Shown here: one piece after another, positions 1-10,200 of the stretch | How the letters are laid out: each line of letters begins with the position of its first letter | Numbering within the stretch: the first letter of the stretch is position 1 | Origin: Clostridia bacterium | GTDB lineage: Bacteria > Bacillota > Clostridia > Christensenellales > Borkfalkiaceae | Length of the DNA stretch: 36,766 bases | Assembly: GCA_014805025.1 (NCBI GenBank) | Contig: JAAUYR010000003.1 | Coordinates: 1 to 36,766, forward strand | Reading direction: 5' to 3' | Translations under genes and position numbers: made by a program | Notes under the pieces: generated by a model | What the model was told of the DNA's origin: nothing | Database searches by the model: none | The model's input: the letters and a program-made list of their open reading frames with translations, nothing else

Positions 1-242
1 ACCATTGCTATATCTCTGTTCTTCGGCTCAACGTCGTTTACTATTTCGTCGCCGATGCTCAGCTCACCGGCGGTAATCTCTTCAAGACCGGCAATCATTC
101 TGAGCGTGGTAGATTTACCGCAACCAGACGGCCCGACGAAAACTATAAATTCCTTATCCTCGATATCCATACAAAAGTCGTTAACCGCTTTTGCTCCGTT
201 GGGATAAACCTTATAGATGTGATTTAATTTTAAACTTGCCAT
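1..242 (-). CDS. Carbohydrate ABC transporter ATP-binding protein (MsmX/UgpC type), N-terminal part, truncated by window start
   Basis: Reverse-strand translation MASLKLNHIYKVYPNGAKAVNDFCMDIEDKEFIVFVGPSGCGKSTTLRMIAGLEEITAGELSIGDEIVNDVEPKNRDIAMV; Walker A GPSGCGKST; AGGAGG SD upstream. Confidence 0.93.
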   Translation of the reverse strand, partial: MASLKLNHIYKVYPNGAKAVNDFCMDIEDKEFIVFVGPSGCGKSTTLRMIAGLEEITAGELSIGDEIVNDVEPKNRDIAM

Positions 243-313
243 TTTTTCCTCCTGGACTTTTATCCGCGTATATCACGGCGTTAATTTAATTATACTTTGA
301 AAGCCTACGGCTG

Positions 314-1273
314 TCAATTTCTATTTAAACCGCACATAGCCAGTCGCGCCGCGCCGTATATACCCGCGTCGTTACCGAGCGTTGCGGTAAGAATTTTTAC
401 CGGAGCATAAGCTACGCCCCCGAATATGTTGCGTTTTACGTACTTTCTCAAAGGCTTTAAAAGCGTTTCGCCCTGCGCGCAAACTCCGCCGCCGAGCAAT
501 ACCGCGTCGGGACGGAAAACGTTGCAAACGTTTGTAATGCCCTCGCCGAGATACCGCACGTATTCGTTTACGACTTTTTTAGCCGCTTTGTCGCCCTGTT
601 GCATAGCGTCGAACGGAGTTTTTCCGTCAACGTTATCAATTACACCCCCACATATGTGCCACATAAGGCTTTCGGGGTTCTTTTTCATTGCCGCCTTGGT
701 ACTGTTTATAAGCGCAGTTGCGGATGCATACGCCTCGAAGCAGCCTCTTCTGCCGCAGGTGCACTTTTCGCCCTTCATTCTTATTACCGTATGACCGAGC
801 TCTGCGCCTGCGGAATAACCGCCCTCGTACAGTTTACCGTCTAAAACTATGCCGCCGCCAACGCCCGTACCGAGCGTTATTAAAACAATGCTGTTAAACT
901 TTTTGCCTGCGCCCATATAGCTTTCGCCGAGCGCCGCAGCGTTTGCGTCGTTGGTGATAAATACCGGTATTTGCAGCATATTGCCTATGCAATCGCCTAA
1001 GGGAACGTTTTCCCACTCGATGTTGTTGCTGTAAACTATTATGCCTTTTTTACTGTTTACAGTCCCCGGCGAGCCTATGCCCACCGCTTCAACTGTTACT
1101 CCCGATTTTGCTTCAAGGCTCTTTACGAGCTTTGCCATATCTTCGGCAATTTCTATATAGGGGCGCTCGCTGCCCGTCGGAATTTTATCCTTTATAATAA
1201 GCTGCCCGTCCGCGCTGACTATTCCGCATTTTATATAAGTTCCGCCTAAGTCTATACCTGCATAATATTTCAT
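314..1273 (-). CDS. ROK family sugar kinase (glucokinase-like)
   Basis: GIDLGGTYIKCG phosphate loop, catalytic NDANAAALGE, GTGVGGG, ELGH, Zn motif CTCGRRGCFE all present. Confidence 0.92.
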   Translation of the reverse strand: MKYYAGIDLGGTYIKCGIVSADGQLIIKDKIPTGSERPYIEIAEDMAKLVKSLEAKSGVTVEAVGIGSPGTVNSKKGIIVYSNNIEWENVPLGDCIGNMLQIPVFITNDANAAALGESYMGAGKKFNSIVLITLGTGVGGGIVLDGKLYEGGYSAGAELGHTVIRMKGEKCTCGRRGCFEAYASATALINSTKAAMKKNPESLMWHICGGVIDNVDGKTPFDAMQQGDKAAKKVVNEYVRYLGEGITNVCNVFRPDAVLLGGGVCAQGETLLKPLRKYVKRNIFGGVAYAPVKILTATLGNDAGIYGAARLAMCGLNRN

Positions 1274-1276
1274 TGC

Positions 1277-2188
1277 TCAGACCTCGCTTGTTAAAATAAT
1301 TCTGGCGTTTCCGCTGAGAGAAAAGCCCTTGCCGCAGGGAACGAAAAAGCTGTCTCCGGCGGTGAAAGTATCGCCGTTTATTTTGCCTTTGCCCTCTATC
1401 ACGTTCATTGCGACGAACGAATTTACCGTATCTTCGCTGTACGTTCCGCTCAATAACAGTTCGCGGCATTTAAAATATTTGCACTCGGTAAGTTTGCGGA
1501 TTTGTCCTCCGCCGCAGGGCAGAAAGCCGCCGCTTTGAGTATTGTCTTTAAACGCTTTGAAATTTATAACTTCAACGGCTTTTTTAACGTGCAGCTCGCG
1601 CAGGTTACCGTTAGCGTCGCGCCTGTTGTAATCGTAAACTCTGTATGTTACGTTACTGCTCTGCTGAACCTCGCAAATCACGCAGCCCGCGCCTATTGCG
1701 TGAACCGTGCCTGCCTCTATTAAAAAGCAGTCGCCGCTCTTTACGGGAATAAAGTTCAACAACTCTTCAACCGTACCGTCTTCAACCCTCTTTAAAAACT
1801 CGTCCTTAGACGTATCGCGTTTAAAACCGCAATATATTCCGGCACCTTTCTCGGCCTGGATAATATACCACATTTCGGTTTTGCCGTTGTCGTTCTCCAC
1901 GCGCCTTGCATACGCGTCGTCGGGGTGAACCTGCACGGAAAGATTTTGTTTTGCGTCAATATATTTAATAAGTACGGGGAACGGGTTTTCATCTATATCC
2001 ACCGCTTGGGGATACTTATTGAGATACTCGGCAAGAGTTTCGCTTGCGTATCCGCTTAAACCGTCGGGATGCACGGAAACTTCCCAGCTTTCCGATATTT
2101 TTTTACCGCCGTTATCACGGCCGAACAGCTCTTTAAGACGGTAACCGCCCCAAATATAATCCTTTAATACAGGCGTAAGTTTTAACAT
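1277..2188 (-). CDS. manA: Mannose-6-phosphate isomerase, class I
   Basis: LKLTPVLKDYIWGGYRL start, QVHPDDAYA and KTEMWYI metal-site motifs. Confidence 0.93.
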   Translation of the reverse strand: MLKLTPVLKDYIWGGYRLKELFGRDNGGKKISESWEVSVHPDGLSGYASETLAEYLNKYPQAVDIDENPFPVLIKYIDAKQNLSVQVHPDDAYARRVENDNGKTEMWYIIQAEKGAGIYCGFKRDTSKDEFLKRVEDGTVEELLNFIPVKSGDCFLIEAGTVHAIGAGCVICEVQQSSNVTYRVYDYNRRDANGNLRELHVKKAVEVINFKAFKDNTQSGGFLPCGGGQIRKLTECKYFKCRELLLSGTYSEDTVNSFVAMNVIEGKGKINGDTFTAGDSFFVPCGKGFSLSGNARIILTSEV

Positions 2189-2208
2189 TTAAGCCACCTC
2201 TTCTCCCG

Positions 2209-2937
2209 TCAATAAACTTCAACCCACACCGGAAAGTGGTCGGAAATATACAGACCGTCTTTTATCTGCTCGTCGCAAAAACTTTCGGAAAGTTTATTTA
2301 CGTTTTTGCTTACAAATACGTAATCTATCTTTTTATAATCTTTGCCGAATTCGGTGTAAGTCGGGGGTAAACCCTCAGTAAGGTCTTTAAATCTGCCGTC
2401 AACCCATTTATGAACGTTATCGGGAGTATCGTTAAAATCTCCGCAAACTATCGCTTTGCCGCAGCTTTCGGCGTGGGAAAAAATCAAATTCAAACCCTTC
2501 TCGCGTGCTATCCCGTCAACGTTGTCAAGGTGTGTTGCGAATATATCGTAAGTTCCGTTTTCGGACTTTAAGGTTACGTGCGTGCAGGTTCTGGGCCAGT
2601 GCTCCTGCGAGGGGTAGCGGCTGCCGGCAATATCCGGAGTATCGCTGAGCCAGAAATGCTCTGATGCCAACAACTTGAACTTGCTCTTTTTGAAAGCAAC
2701 AAGGTTGATTTCGTCGTACTCCTTCGGCTCGGCTAAGCGGCCTTTGCCCACACATTCGTAAACGCCTGCCAAAACTTTTGTAAGCTCGCTTTTAACCTCG
2801 GGCACAATCTCTTGCAGACAAATTACGTCCGCGCCCGAATTCAATAAATATTCGTAAACGAAACTCTTGCGGAACTTCCAGCTGTTCGCTCCGTCGTCCG
2901 CCAAAGCGTTTCTGATGTTAAAAGTTATTATTTTCAC
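2209..2937 (-). CDS. Endonuclease/exonuclease/phosphatase (EEP) family metal-dependent hydrolase, cytoplasmic
   Basis: MKIITFNIRNA...DVICLQEI...CGDFNDTPDN...KIDYVFVS...SDHFPVWVEV EEP motifs; no signal peptide. Confidence 0.88.
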   Translation of the reverse strand: MKIITFNIRNALADDGANSWKFRKSFVYEYLLNSGADVICLQEIVPEVKSELTKVLAGVYECVGKGRLAEPKEYDEINLVAFKKSKFKLLASEHFWLSDTPDIAGSRYPSQEHWPRTCTHVTLKSENGTYDIFATHLDNVDGIAREKGLNLIFSHAESCGKAIVCGDFNDTPDNVHKWVDGRFKDLTEGLPPTYTEFGKDYKKIDYVFVSKNVNKLSESFCDEQIKDGLYISDHFPVWVEVY

Positions 2938-2938
2938 T

Positions 2939-4924
2939 TTATTTTTCTACCGAAAGCAATAAAAGTATGAAGTGACCGCCAACTACCGTTCTGTTTCTGA
3001 ACCCTATCAGCCTGCCCGTCTTGGTTTCGTACCAGTCGCCGAACGGCAGTCTGTCCTCGCTTTGCCTTAAATATGCGTCAATGCCCTGCAACAATTTGCG
3101 TTGCTTTTTCAAAGAATTTGTAAGGCAAGCCGTCCACACAAGCCAGTCAGACTTTGTGAACTCTGCTCTGTTGTCAAGCGGAACTCCGTATTCGTTGGCT
3201 TTGGTAAGATAATAATCGATTTCGCTTTCGCATAACTCTTCGGGGAAAAGTTTAAGCCCGAGAATTTTATCAAAAGCAACGTTGTATTTTAAGCTGTAAG
3301 TTTCCTCGCCCGTATCCCAGGTAAGCGGTAAATGATTAAACTTTTTCGCAAAACCGGTAATTTCTGCAACGTACTCTTCTGCGGTTTTTCTGTACTTTGC
3401 ATAAGCTTCGGCTTTGCCGAGTGCTTTGCAGATTTCCGCAAAACAAGCAATTCCCACTACCGCCTTTATAGCAAGGTTTAAATTGTTTTTAAGATGCCCC
3501 GAAAAATCGTCCGTGCAAAGCTGGTTTTCGGGTTTAAGCCCGAACTTAACGAGATAATTCACCCATTTTTCAAGAGTGTCAAACTCGTTATTTACCATAT
3601 CCAGGCTGCCGTCCGCTTTGTACGCCGCCGCAAGCATTATAAGAACGTTGGCGCATTCTTCCACGGGCATCTGGCTCTCATATGAGAAAACGTCGGCGTC
3701 GGCAGGCAACGTCCATACGGTAGGGCGCGTCTTGTCGCCGTTGACGTGGACATATTTAAAACTTATTTCTTTTTGTTCACGCAGTCCGTAAACCTGACCG
3801 CAGCAGTTGGGATACGAGCCAACGTCGTGCGGAGCGAAATCGTACTTCCATACGGGCATTTTTGCGAACTTGAATATAGGACGAAGCATTGCCCTGACAA
3901 GCTCGGGGTTATACAAAAGATACAACGGCATCGACGGATAGCTTACGTCGACCGTGCCTATACAGCCGTTCGAGCGGCATTCCTTTGATAAGAACAGCAA
4001 CTGCCCGTCTTTGTCCTTTACAAGCTTATGCGCACCCACGGACTGCCGCAGCGACGCATATAAAATATTGATATACTCTTTACCGAATTTTGCCGCCCTT
4101 TTCGTCAAACGCTTATCAAACTCGGCAAGGTATTTATCCGTTTCCAACGAGGTTTTAAACGTTTCTTCAAGCGCTTCCGATATAGAATCGTTTTCCAAAT
4201 AATAGCCTTTGAGAATATCGCCGAAATAATTGATACTTGCGGTATCGTCAAAGCCGAGCATTATCTTTCCGCTTAAAGCTTTCGAAGAAGCCATCAACGC
4301 TTTACTGCCGCCGTTTTCTTCAAGCGGAGTTCCGTCTTTAATATACTTTTCGCAAGCTTCTGCCGAGGCATAATACGCGCGCTCGCCGCAAAGATACCAG
4401 TATCCCCAGTCGGCGCAAATTTCGTCCCAGTCGCAGGACAGCGCGTTCTGACCCTTTAAACCGAAGTGCGCGGCTTCAAAATTCGCAGTCTTTTCAACGC
4501 CGCCGCAAACTACTCCGTCTTCGCCGTTATAGCAAAGACACTGGTCTGCAACGATAATTACTTCCGCACTTTTCGCGCCCTTGACCGTGTAATTCATATA
4601 GCACACGGGGCAGGATAAAAGCCGTAAAATATCGGGCGGCAGCGGCGAAACGAAGCTTACCGAAAGCTTTGCTTTGCCGGCCTTGAAAGTATAGTCGGTT
4701 GTAAACGCCGAAACCGACAAACTCAGCTGCTTAGCGCGCTTGCAGTTTTTTGCGTTGCCGAGGAAGGAATAAACCTCGCCGTCAACTTTTATGTAGCCGT
4801 ATAACTTTTTTTCCGTTCCCGTCCAAAAAATTACGTCTTTTTCGTTGAGAATTTCCGTCTGCGCCCAAATTGAAAAATACGGGTCTTTCACAAACAGCGG
4901 ATAAGCGGGAAATAATCTTTTCAT
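2939..4924 (-). CDS. DUF4965/DUF1793 'glutaminase A'-type protein (six-hairpin glycosidase-like fold)
   Basis: PLFVKDPYFSIWAQTEILNEKDVIFWTG N-terminus; DVSYPSMPLYLLYNPELVRAMLRPIF; APHDVGSYPNC; LCTDDFSGHLKNNLNLAIKA; 4-nt overlap with upstream GH78 gene. Confidence 0.85.
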   Translation of the reverse strand: MKRLFPAYPLFVKDPYFSIWAQTEILNEKDVIFWTGTEKKLYGYIKVDGEVYSFLGNAKNCKRAKQLSLSVSAFTTDYTFKAGKAKLSVSFVSPLPPDILRLLSCPVCYMNYTVKGAKSAEVIIVADQCLCYNGEDGVVCGGVEKTANFEAAHFGLKGQNALSCDWDEICADWGYWYLCGERAYYASAEACEKYIKDGTPLEENGGSKALMASSKALSGKIMLGFDDTASINYFGDILKGYYLENDSISEALEETFKTSLETDKYLAEFDKRLTKRAAKFGKEYINILYASLRQSVGAHKLVKDKDGQLLFLSKECRSNGCIGTVDVSYPSMPLYLLYNPELVRAMLRPIFKFAKMPVWKYDFAPHDVGSYPNCCGQVYGLREQKEISFKYVHVNGDKTRPTVWTLPADADVFSYESQMPVEECANVLIMLAAAYKADGSLDMVNNEFDTLEKWVNYLVKFGLKPENQLCTDDFSGHLKNNLNLAIKAVVGIACFAEICKALGKAEAYAKYRKTAEEYVAEITGFAKKFNHLPLTWDTGEETYSLKYNVAFDKILGLKLFPEELCESEIDYYLTKANEYGVPLDNRAEFTKSDWLVWTACLTNSLKKQRKLLQGIDAYLRQSEDRLPFGDWYETKTGRLIGFRNRTVVGGHFILLLLSVEK

Positions 4925-7194
4925 AATTTAAACGTGTAACTGCCGCCACTTAGCGTAACGTCAGCCAAAGGGAAATTTGCCTTAGAACCGTAAGGCACGG
5001 TTATATTGAATTCGACGTTGTTTTCGGTACGCCGCCACCTGACGCGCAGCGTTCCGCGAACCGTTCGAACAGAAATATCCGAATTTGTCAAATCACCTGT
5101 AATCAGCGGCTCGACGGTAAAAGTTTTAAAGCCGTCCTTAACGTTTTTAATTCCGCCGAGGTATGCAAACAGCCATTCGTCGTACGTGCCTAAAAAGTAA
5201 TGGTTGCGCGAACGCGAGGTGCTCTCCCACATCTCCCAAAGCGAGGTAGCGCCGTTTTCAAGCCAGAACCCCCACGAGGGATAGGTCGTTTGCGTTAAAA
5301 TTCGGAAAGCCGTATCCGCATAGCCGTAATCGCACAGCACGGGTAAAATATACTTTGTGCCTATAATGCCCGTATCAAGGTGATAATCTTTTGCTTTGAT
5401 ATCTTTTACAAGATTTTCCACTACCGCCTGAACTTCGCGTTCGGGAACCATTTTGAACGCAAGCGGCAATACGTTAGAGGTCTGACGGTAACGCGTGCGG
5501 CCTCCCGCGTGCTCTTCCGACCACCAGCCCGTATCGTAAACTCCGTCCGAATAGAATTTGGCGTTGAATGCCTTAAAAATATTCCGCCGGGCTTCTTCGA
5601 ACGAGTTTTTATCCTCTGACCTTCCGAGTGCTTCGGCAAACCCGGACATAGTTTCAAGCATTTTGTAAACATAAGCCGTTGCCGCGAGCGAGCCGCCCTC
5701 GGGCGGATTTTCGTCGTAAGCGCCGTTTGCGCTGCCGACAGGCGAAACCCAGTCGCCGAGCAACTCTTCCTCTCCCCATATCCACTGCCTTTGCCTGAGC
5801 GTGGATATATCGAGGTCGGCAAGCTTTTTCATTCCGTCGTAATGCTCGGGGATAAGCCCGTGCATTCCGTAAAAATTTACGAGTGCTTCCACCGCAAATA
5901 TGTATACCGAATTCCATACCGGCGCGTTGGCTCTGCCGAAGTTGCCGACGGGAACTAACTGCGGTATGCTGCCGTTTAATTCCTGACCGTCCCTTATGTC
6001 GTTCAAAAACTTGGACATAAAGCGACGCATATCGAAATTGAAGCACATAGCGCCAAGCGCCATATTTACGTCACCGAGCCAGCCGTTCTTTTCAAGCCAC
6101 GGCGTATCGGTGGGCTTGCCCTGAAAATTGTTTAAAAGCGTATTGACCATCAAACCGTGAAGCCCGTTTATAAACCCGTTTGAAGTTTGAACGCTTCCCG
6201 TTTGTTTGACGGCGTTGTGCACCGAGTAGCAAATTATATCTTTGCCGCTGAGCGCCTCGTTATAGCCCTTAATTTGAATATATTGAAAACCTTTATAATT
6301 GAACTTTGGCTCGTAATGCTCAACGCTTCCGCCCTTGCAGATATAAATATCCCTTTGGAAAACGCCCTCTTCGATATGCTTTTTCACGCTTCCGTCATCA
6401 AGCAACGTTTCGCCGTAGTCAATTATTATTTTTTGTCCCGATACCGTGTTGCGGAAAGCTATTCTGCTCCAACCCGCAATCATACGCGGTAAAGTTACGG
6501 TATTATTTTTAATTTTAAGGTTTGCACCCGAAAAGGTTTTTATCCTTTTTATAGGCTCGGTATTCTGCCGAACGAGCTTGCCCTTGGGTGCTTTTACGGC
6601 AACCGCGTTTTGCCAAGCCGAATCGTCGTACTCGGCTACGGAAAAGTTACCGTCTTTCCTCGCGTCGAACGTTTCGCCGCGGTAAATACTGTTTGCCGCA
6701 GTAGGCCCGTCGACGGAGCATTTCCACGAAGTATCCGATATTACGCTTTGCGACGAACCGTCAAGGTAAGTAATATCGAGTTGGAATAACATTCTCGGGG
6801 TATTCCGCCAGAAAACCGACGACCAACCCCAGCCTTTTAAGCTTTCGTTGTAAAAGCCGTTGCCAAGCTCCACGCAAATTGCGTTTTTGCCGGACTTTAT
6901 AAGTTTGGTTACGTTGAAAACGTTATATAAAACCGTTTTGTCGTAGTCGGTATTAGCCGGGTTTAAAACACTGTTATCGGCAGACTTGCCGTTAATCTTT
7001 AAACAGAAAAGCCCAAGCCCGACAATGTATACCCGGGCGCTTTTAACGGCCTTGCCCGGCTGTGTTGAAAAGACTTTTCTAAGTAGCGGCGCAGCGCCGT
7101 TTAAATTCGGTTGTAACGTCGGCGCGCCTATCCAAATACAGGACTTGCCGAACTCCTTGCCGATTTTTACCACGTTAATACCGCTTTCCCACAT
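4921..7194 (-). CDS. GH78 family alpha-L-rhamnosidase-like, cytoplasmic
   Basis: N-terminal lectin-like domains (ARVYIVGLGLFCLKINGK; GWGWSSVFWRNTPRMLFQLDITYLDGS), DTPWLEKNGWLGDVN catalytic-region motif, SWGFWLENGATSLWEMWES. Confidence 0.87.
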   Translation of the reverse strand: MWESGINVVKIGKEFGKSCIWIGAPTLQPNLNGAAPLLRKVFSTQPGKAVKSARVYIVGLGLFCLKINGKSADNSVLNPANTDYDKTVLYNVFNVTKLIKSGKNAICVELGNGFYNESLKGWGWSSVFWRNTPRMLFQLDITYLDGSSQSVISDTSWKCSVDGPTAANSIYRGETFDARKDGNFSVAEYDDSAWQNAVAVKAPKGKLVRQNTEPIKRIKTFSGANLKIKNNTVTLPRMIAGWSRIAFRNTVSGQKIIIDYGETLLDDGSVKKHIEEGVFQRDIYICKGGSVEHYEPKFNYKGFQYIQIKGYNEALSGKDIICYSVHNAVKQTGSVQTSNGFINGLHGLMVNTLLNNFQGKPTDTPWLEKNGWLGDVNMALGAMCFNFDMRRFMSKFLNDIRDGQELNGSIPQLVPVGNFGRANAPVWNSVYIFAVEALVNFYGMHGLIPEHYDGMKKLADLDISTLRQRQWIWGEEELLGDWVSPVGSANGAYDENPPEGGSLAATAYVYKMLETMSGFAEALGRSEDKNSFEEARRNIFKAFNAKFYSDGVYDTGWWSEEHAGGRTRYRQTSNVLPLAFKMVPEREVQAVVENLVKDIKAKDYHLDTGIIGTKYILPVLCDYGYADTAFRILTQTTYPSWGFWLENGATSLWEMWESTSRSRNHYFLGTYDEWLFAYLGGIKNVKDGFKTFTVEPLITGDLTNSDISVRTVRGTLRVRWRRTENNVEFNITVPYGSKANFPLADVTLSGGSYTFKL

Positions 7195-7257
7195 CTTATC
7201 TCCCCCCCTTTAAAAGAGGGGGAGAAAGTGGTGGAGAAAAAATGAAGAATTTTTTAA

Positions 7258-10200
7258 TTAGCTTTCGGATACGAAAGTAATGTTACCTAAGCAAAGACGA
7301 TAACCTCTTGCAAAGCCGATAGCCAGCGTATAGTCGCCTGTCAGCGCCGCATTTAAGGTAAACGTATGCGTTCCGTTATCGTAGTTGTCGTTATTGGTAA
7401 CGTTTTCGCAGAACTCGTCAACGATATTGCCGTCCTTGTCGATTACGACTATTACCAGCTGAGGGGTAATGCCGTTATTCTGACCGCCGTAAGTACGCGA
7501 GGTAATCGTAATCTGAGTTAAGCCTGCGAACGCAAATTTTTTGTACGTATAAACCTGCAAATTGGTAGAGCCTTCGGGTTCGGCGTTACCAGCGTCTTTC
7601 AAAAGCCAGCCCTCGTTAGACGACGATTGGTCGCCGACTTTGCCCCAAGATGCATACGCATCATTCGAACCGCTGTTGTTGTTCTCTGCATTCGTTATAT
7701 TTTCGGGAGTTACCGCCGTAAGTCCGCTTATCATGGACAGGGTAAGTCCCTTTACGATTTCCTTAACGAGAACGATATCGCCCAAGGCCTTTTCGCCGCT
7801 TGCCAAATCGGTTGAAGCAACGTTAATTGCAGAACCCGTATAGGTGTATCCGGCTTTTTCGACTTTGACGGTTACGGAGTTTCCGGGGAAAATTGCTACG
7901 GGAAGCGTGAACGTACCGTCCGCAGCAGTGGTAACGGAAGTATGCGCGTAAGTTACGGTTGCGCCCTCGATAGCTTTCGTACCGTCGGTAACCGTGCCAG
8001 TTACGTTGCCCTTAACCATTGCTTCGGTCTTGAACTGAATCTGGTCTACGGCAAGCACTCTGCCCCTTGCAATACCTATAACGAACGTATAGTCGCCCGT
8101 CAAAGCCTGAGGTAAAGTCATATAAGCCGTCTGATAATCGTCGGTGTCGATAGTGTAGCAGTTGTTGCCGATTTTCAAAAGATTGCCCTCGGAATCGATT
8201 ACTGCTATTACTATCTGGGGATAAACCGAACCGTGTCCGCTTACGTTGTTCTGTGTGACGAACGTACGCGCGCGCACTACGATAGTGTTAACGCCGCTGA
8301 ACGTGAGCTTTTTATATGCATATCCGTTTAAATCGGTTGAGCCGTCTTCCGTATAGCGGTCTTCATTTCTGAACAGCCAGCCTTCATTTGAAATGTGGTT
8401 GCCGCCGGCACTGCTGTTGTCCTTTATCCAGGACGCGTCTTGCAATGCACACGTTCCGTTTTCGTTGTGGGGAATTTCGATATCTGCCGCTGCCGCTGCC
8501 GTAAGCGCCTCGATTTTTGAAAGAGTAATGTTGCCGATAATAACTTTATCAAGCGTGATATCGCCCAAAGAGTATTCGCCGTTTTCAAAATCGGTATCGG
8601 AAACGGAAAGCTGAGCGCCCGTATAAATATAGCCCTCTTTTTCAACCTTTACGGTTAAGGAGTTGCCGGGGTAAATTTCAACGGGAAGGTCGAACGAACC
8701 GTCCGCTCTCGTCGTGGTTCTGAAACCGCCGACGGTTACCTTTGCGCCTTCAACGGATACCGTGCCGCACTTTACAGTGCCTGCAACGTTGCCGCCAACC
8801 ATTTCCACGCTATCGAACAGGATTTGGTCTACTGCAAGGCGGTGTCCTCTTGCGATACCTATAACGAAGGTGTAGTCGCCGTTAAGCGTTTCGCCGAGCG
8901 AGAAATAACCTGTCTGATAACTGTCGGTGTCGATAGTGTAGCAGTTGCCGCCGACTTCTACGGGGTTGCCGTTTGAGTCTATAATCTTAATAACTATCTG
9001 TGCGGGAACGTTGGTTTTACCGGGAATTGTCTGGTCGACAAAAGTACGGGCATGTACGGCTATGCTGTTCGTTCCGTTGAACGTGAGCTTTTTATACGTG
9101 AATACGCACAAATCGGTTGAGCCATCTGCCGCGGCAGGGCCGTCCTTGAACAGCCAGCCCTGGTCAGCTTCGCCCTGGTCACCTACCTTAATCCAGGATT
9201 GGTCTTTGATTGCATTCTTAACTGCGGTTGCGCCGTCAAGGTTAGTTGCTTCCGAAGCTTCGAGTCCTTTAAGGTCTGCCGCAGTAGTGTAGGGCATAAG
9301 GTAGCTTTCGTTCGCGCCTATAAATTTGATACGCTCTATAACGGTATGCTGACCCTGTTTTGAGCCTATTATAATAACGACGTCTTTGCCCTCGTATGCG
9401 GAGAGGTCGTATTCGTAAGCCGTAAAGTAGCTTGCGCTGTCTATAACCTGCCAAGCGTCAGTGCCGTTCTTGGGGGTTAAATCGGTCTTTGTATAGCCGT
9501 CGATATCGATAACGCGAACGGCAAACAAAGCGCTTTTTGTGAGGTTATCGTCAAAGCCTCTTACGCGGAACATCATTTTGGAGTTAGCCGAAGTTACCTT
9601 TATCTTCTGGTAAATGACGGACTCCATATCTTCCTTGGTCTGGTTATTGTCGATATGTAAGCAAATTCCTTCGCCGTGGTCAACCTGAACGTTGCCGCGA
9701 GTTTGCCAACCGTTTCCCGTGTCCTTAACGTGAGTGAAATCGGTTGCGGTGCTTGCTTCCATAGTCTTTAACTGGAAGTACGACTGACCGAGTTCGGCAA
9801 TGGGTTTTACGGCGAGCTGCTGGTTCTTGGCGTTGCTGCCCGTTGCAATTTCAACTACGCCGGTAAAATTGTTGCAAGCAGGGTGCGTAATGGAAATTTC
9901 CACGTTAGAACCTGCGGTAAGTCCGTATACGGTGTAAACGCCGTTCTCATCCGTGGTCGCGGTTTTGCCGCCTATACTTACGGTTGCGCCGGCAAGTTTA
10001 TATCCGCCGTTAGGGCCGGGTGCGGTAATTGTACCCGTCAAAAACGTAATGGTTCTTGCATAGCCGCAGGTATTGCATTCTGCGTCGGCTTCGTTGTCGT
10101 AAACGTGTTCGCCGTAGTCTTTCTTTTCGTCGGCATGCTCGCAGGTTGCCGCATAATAGTGATGAGTTTCCGTCTGTGTCCACTCTTCCGCATAAGTATG

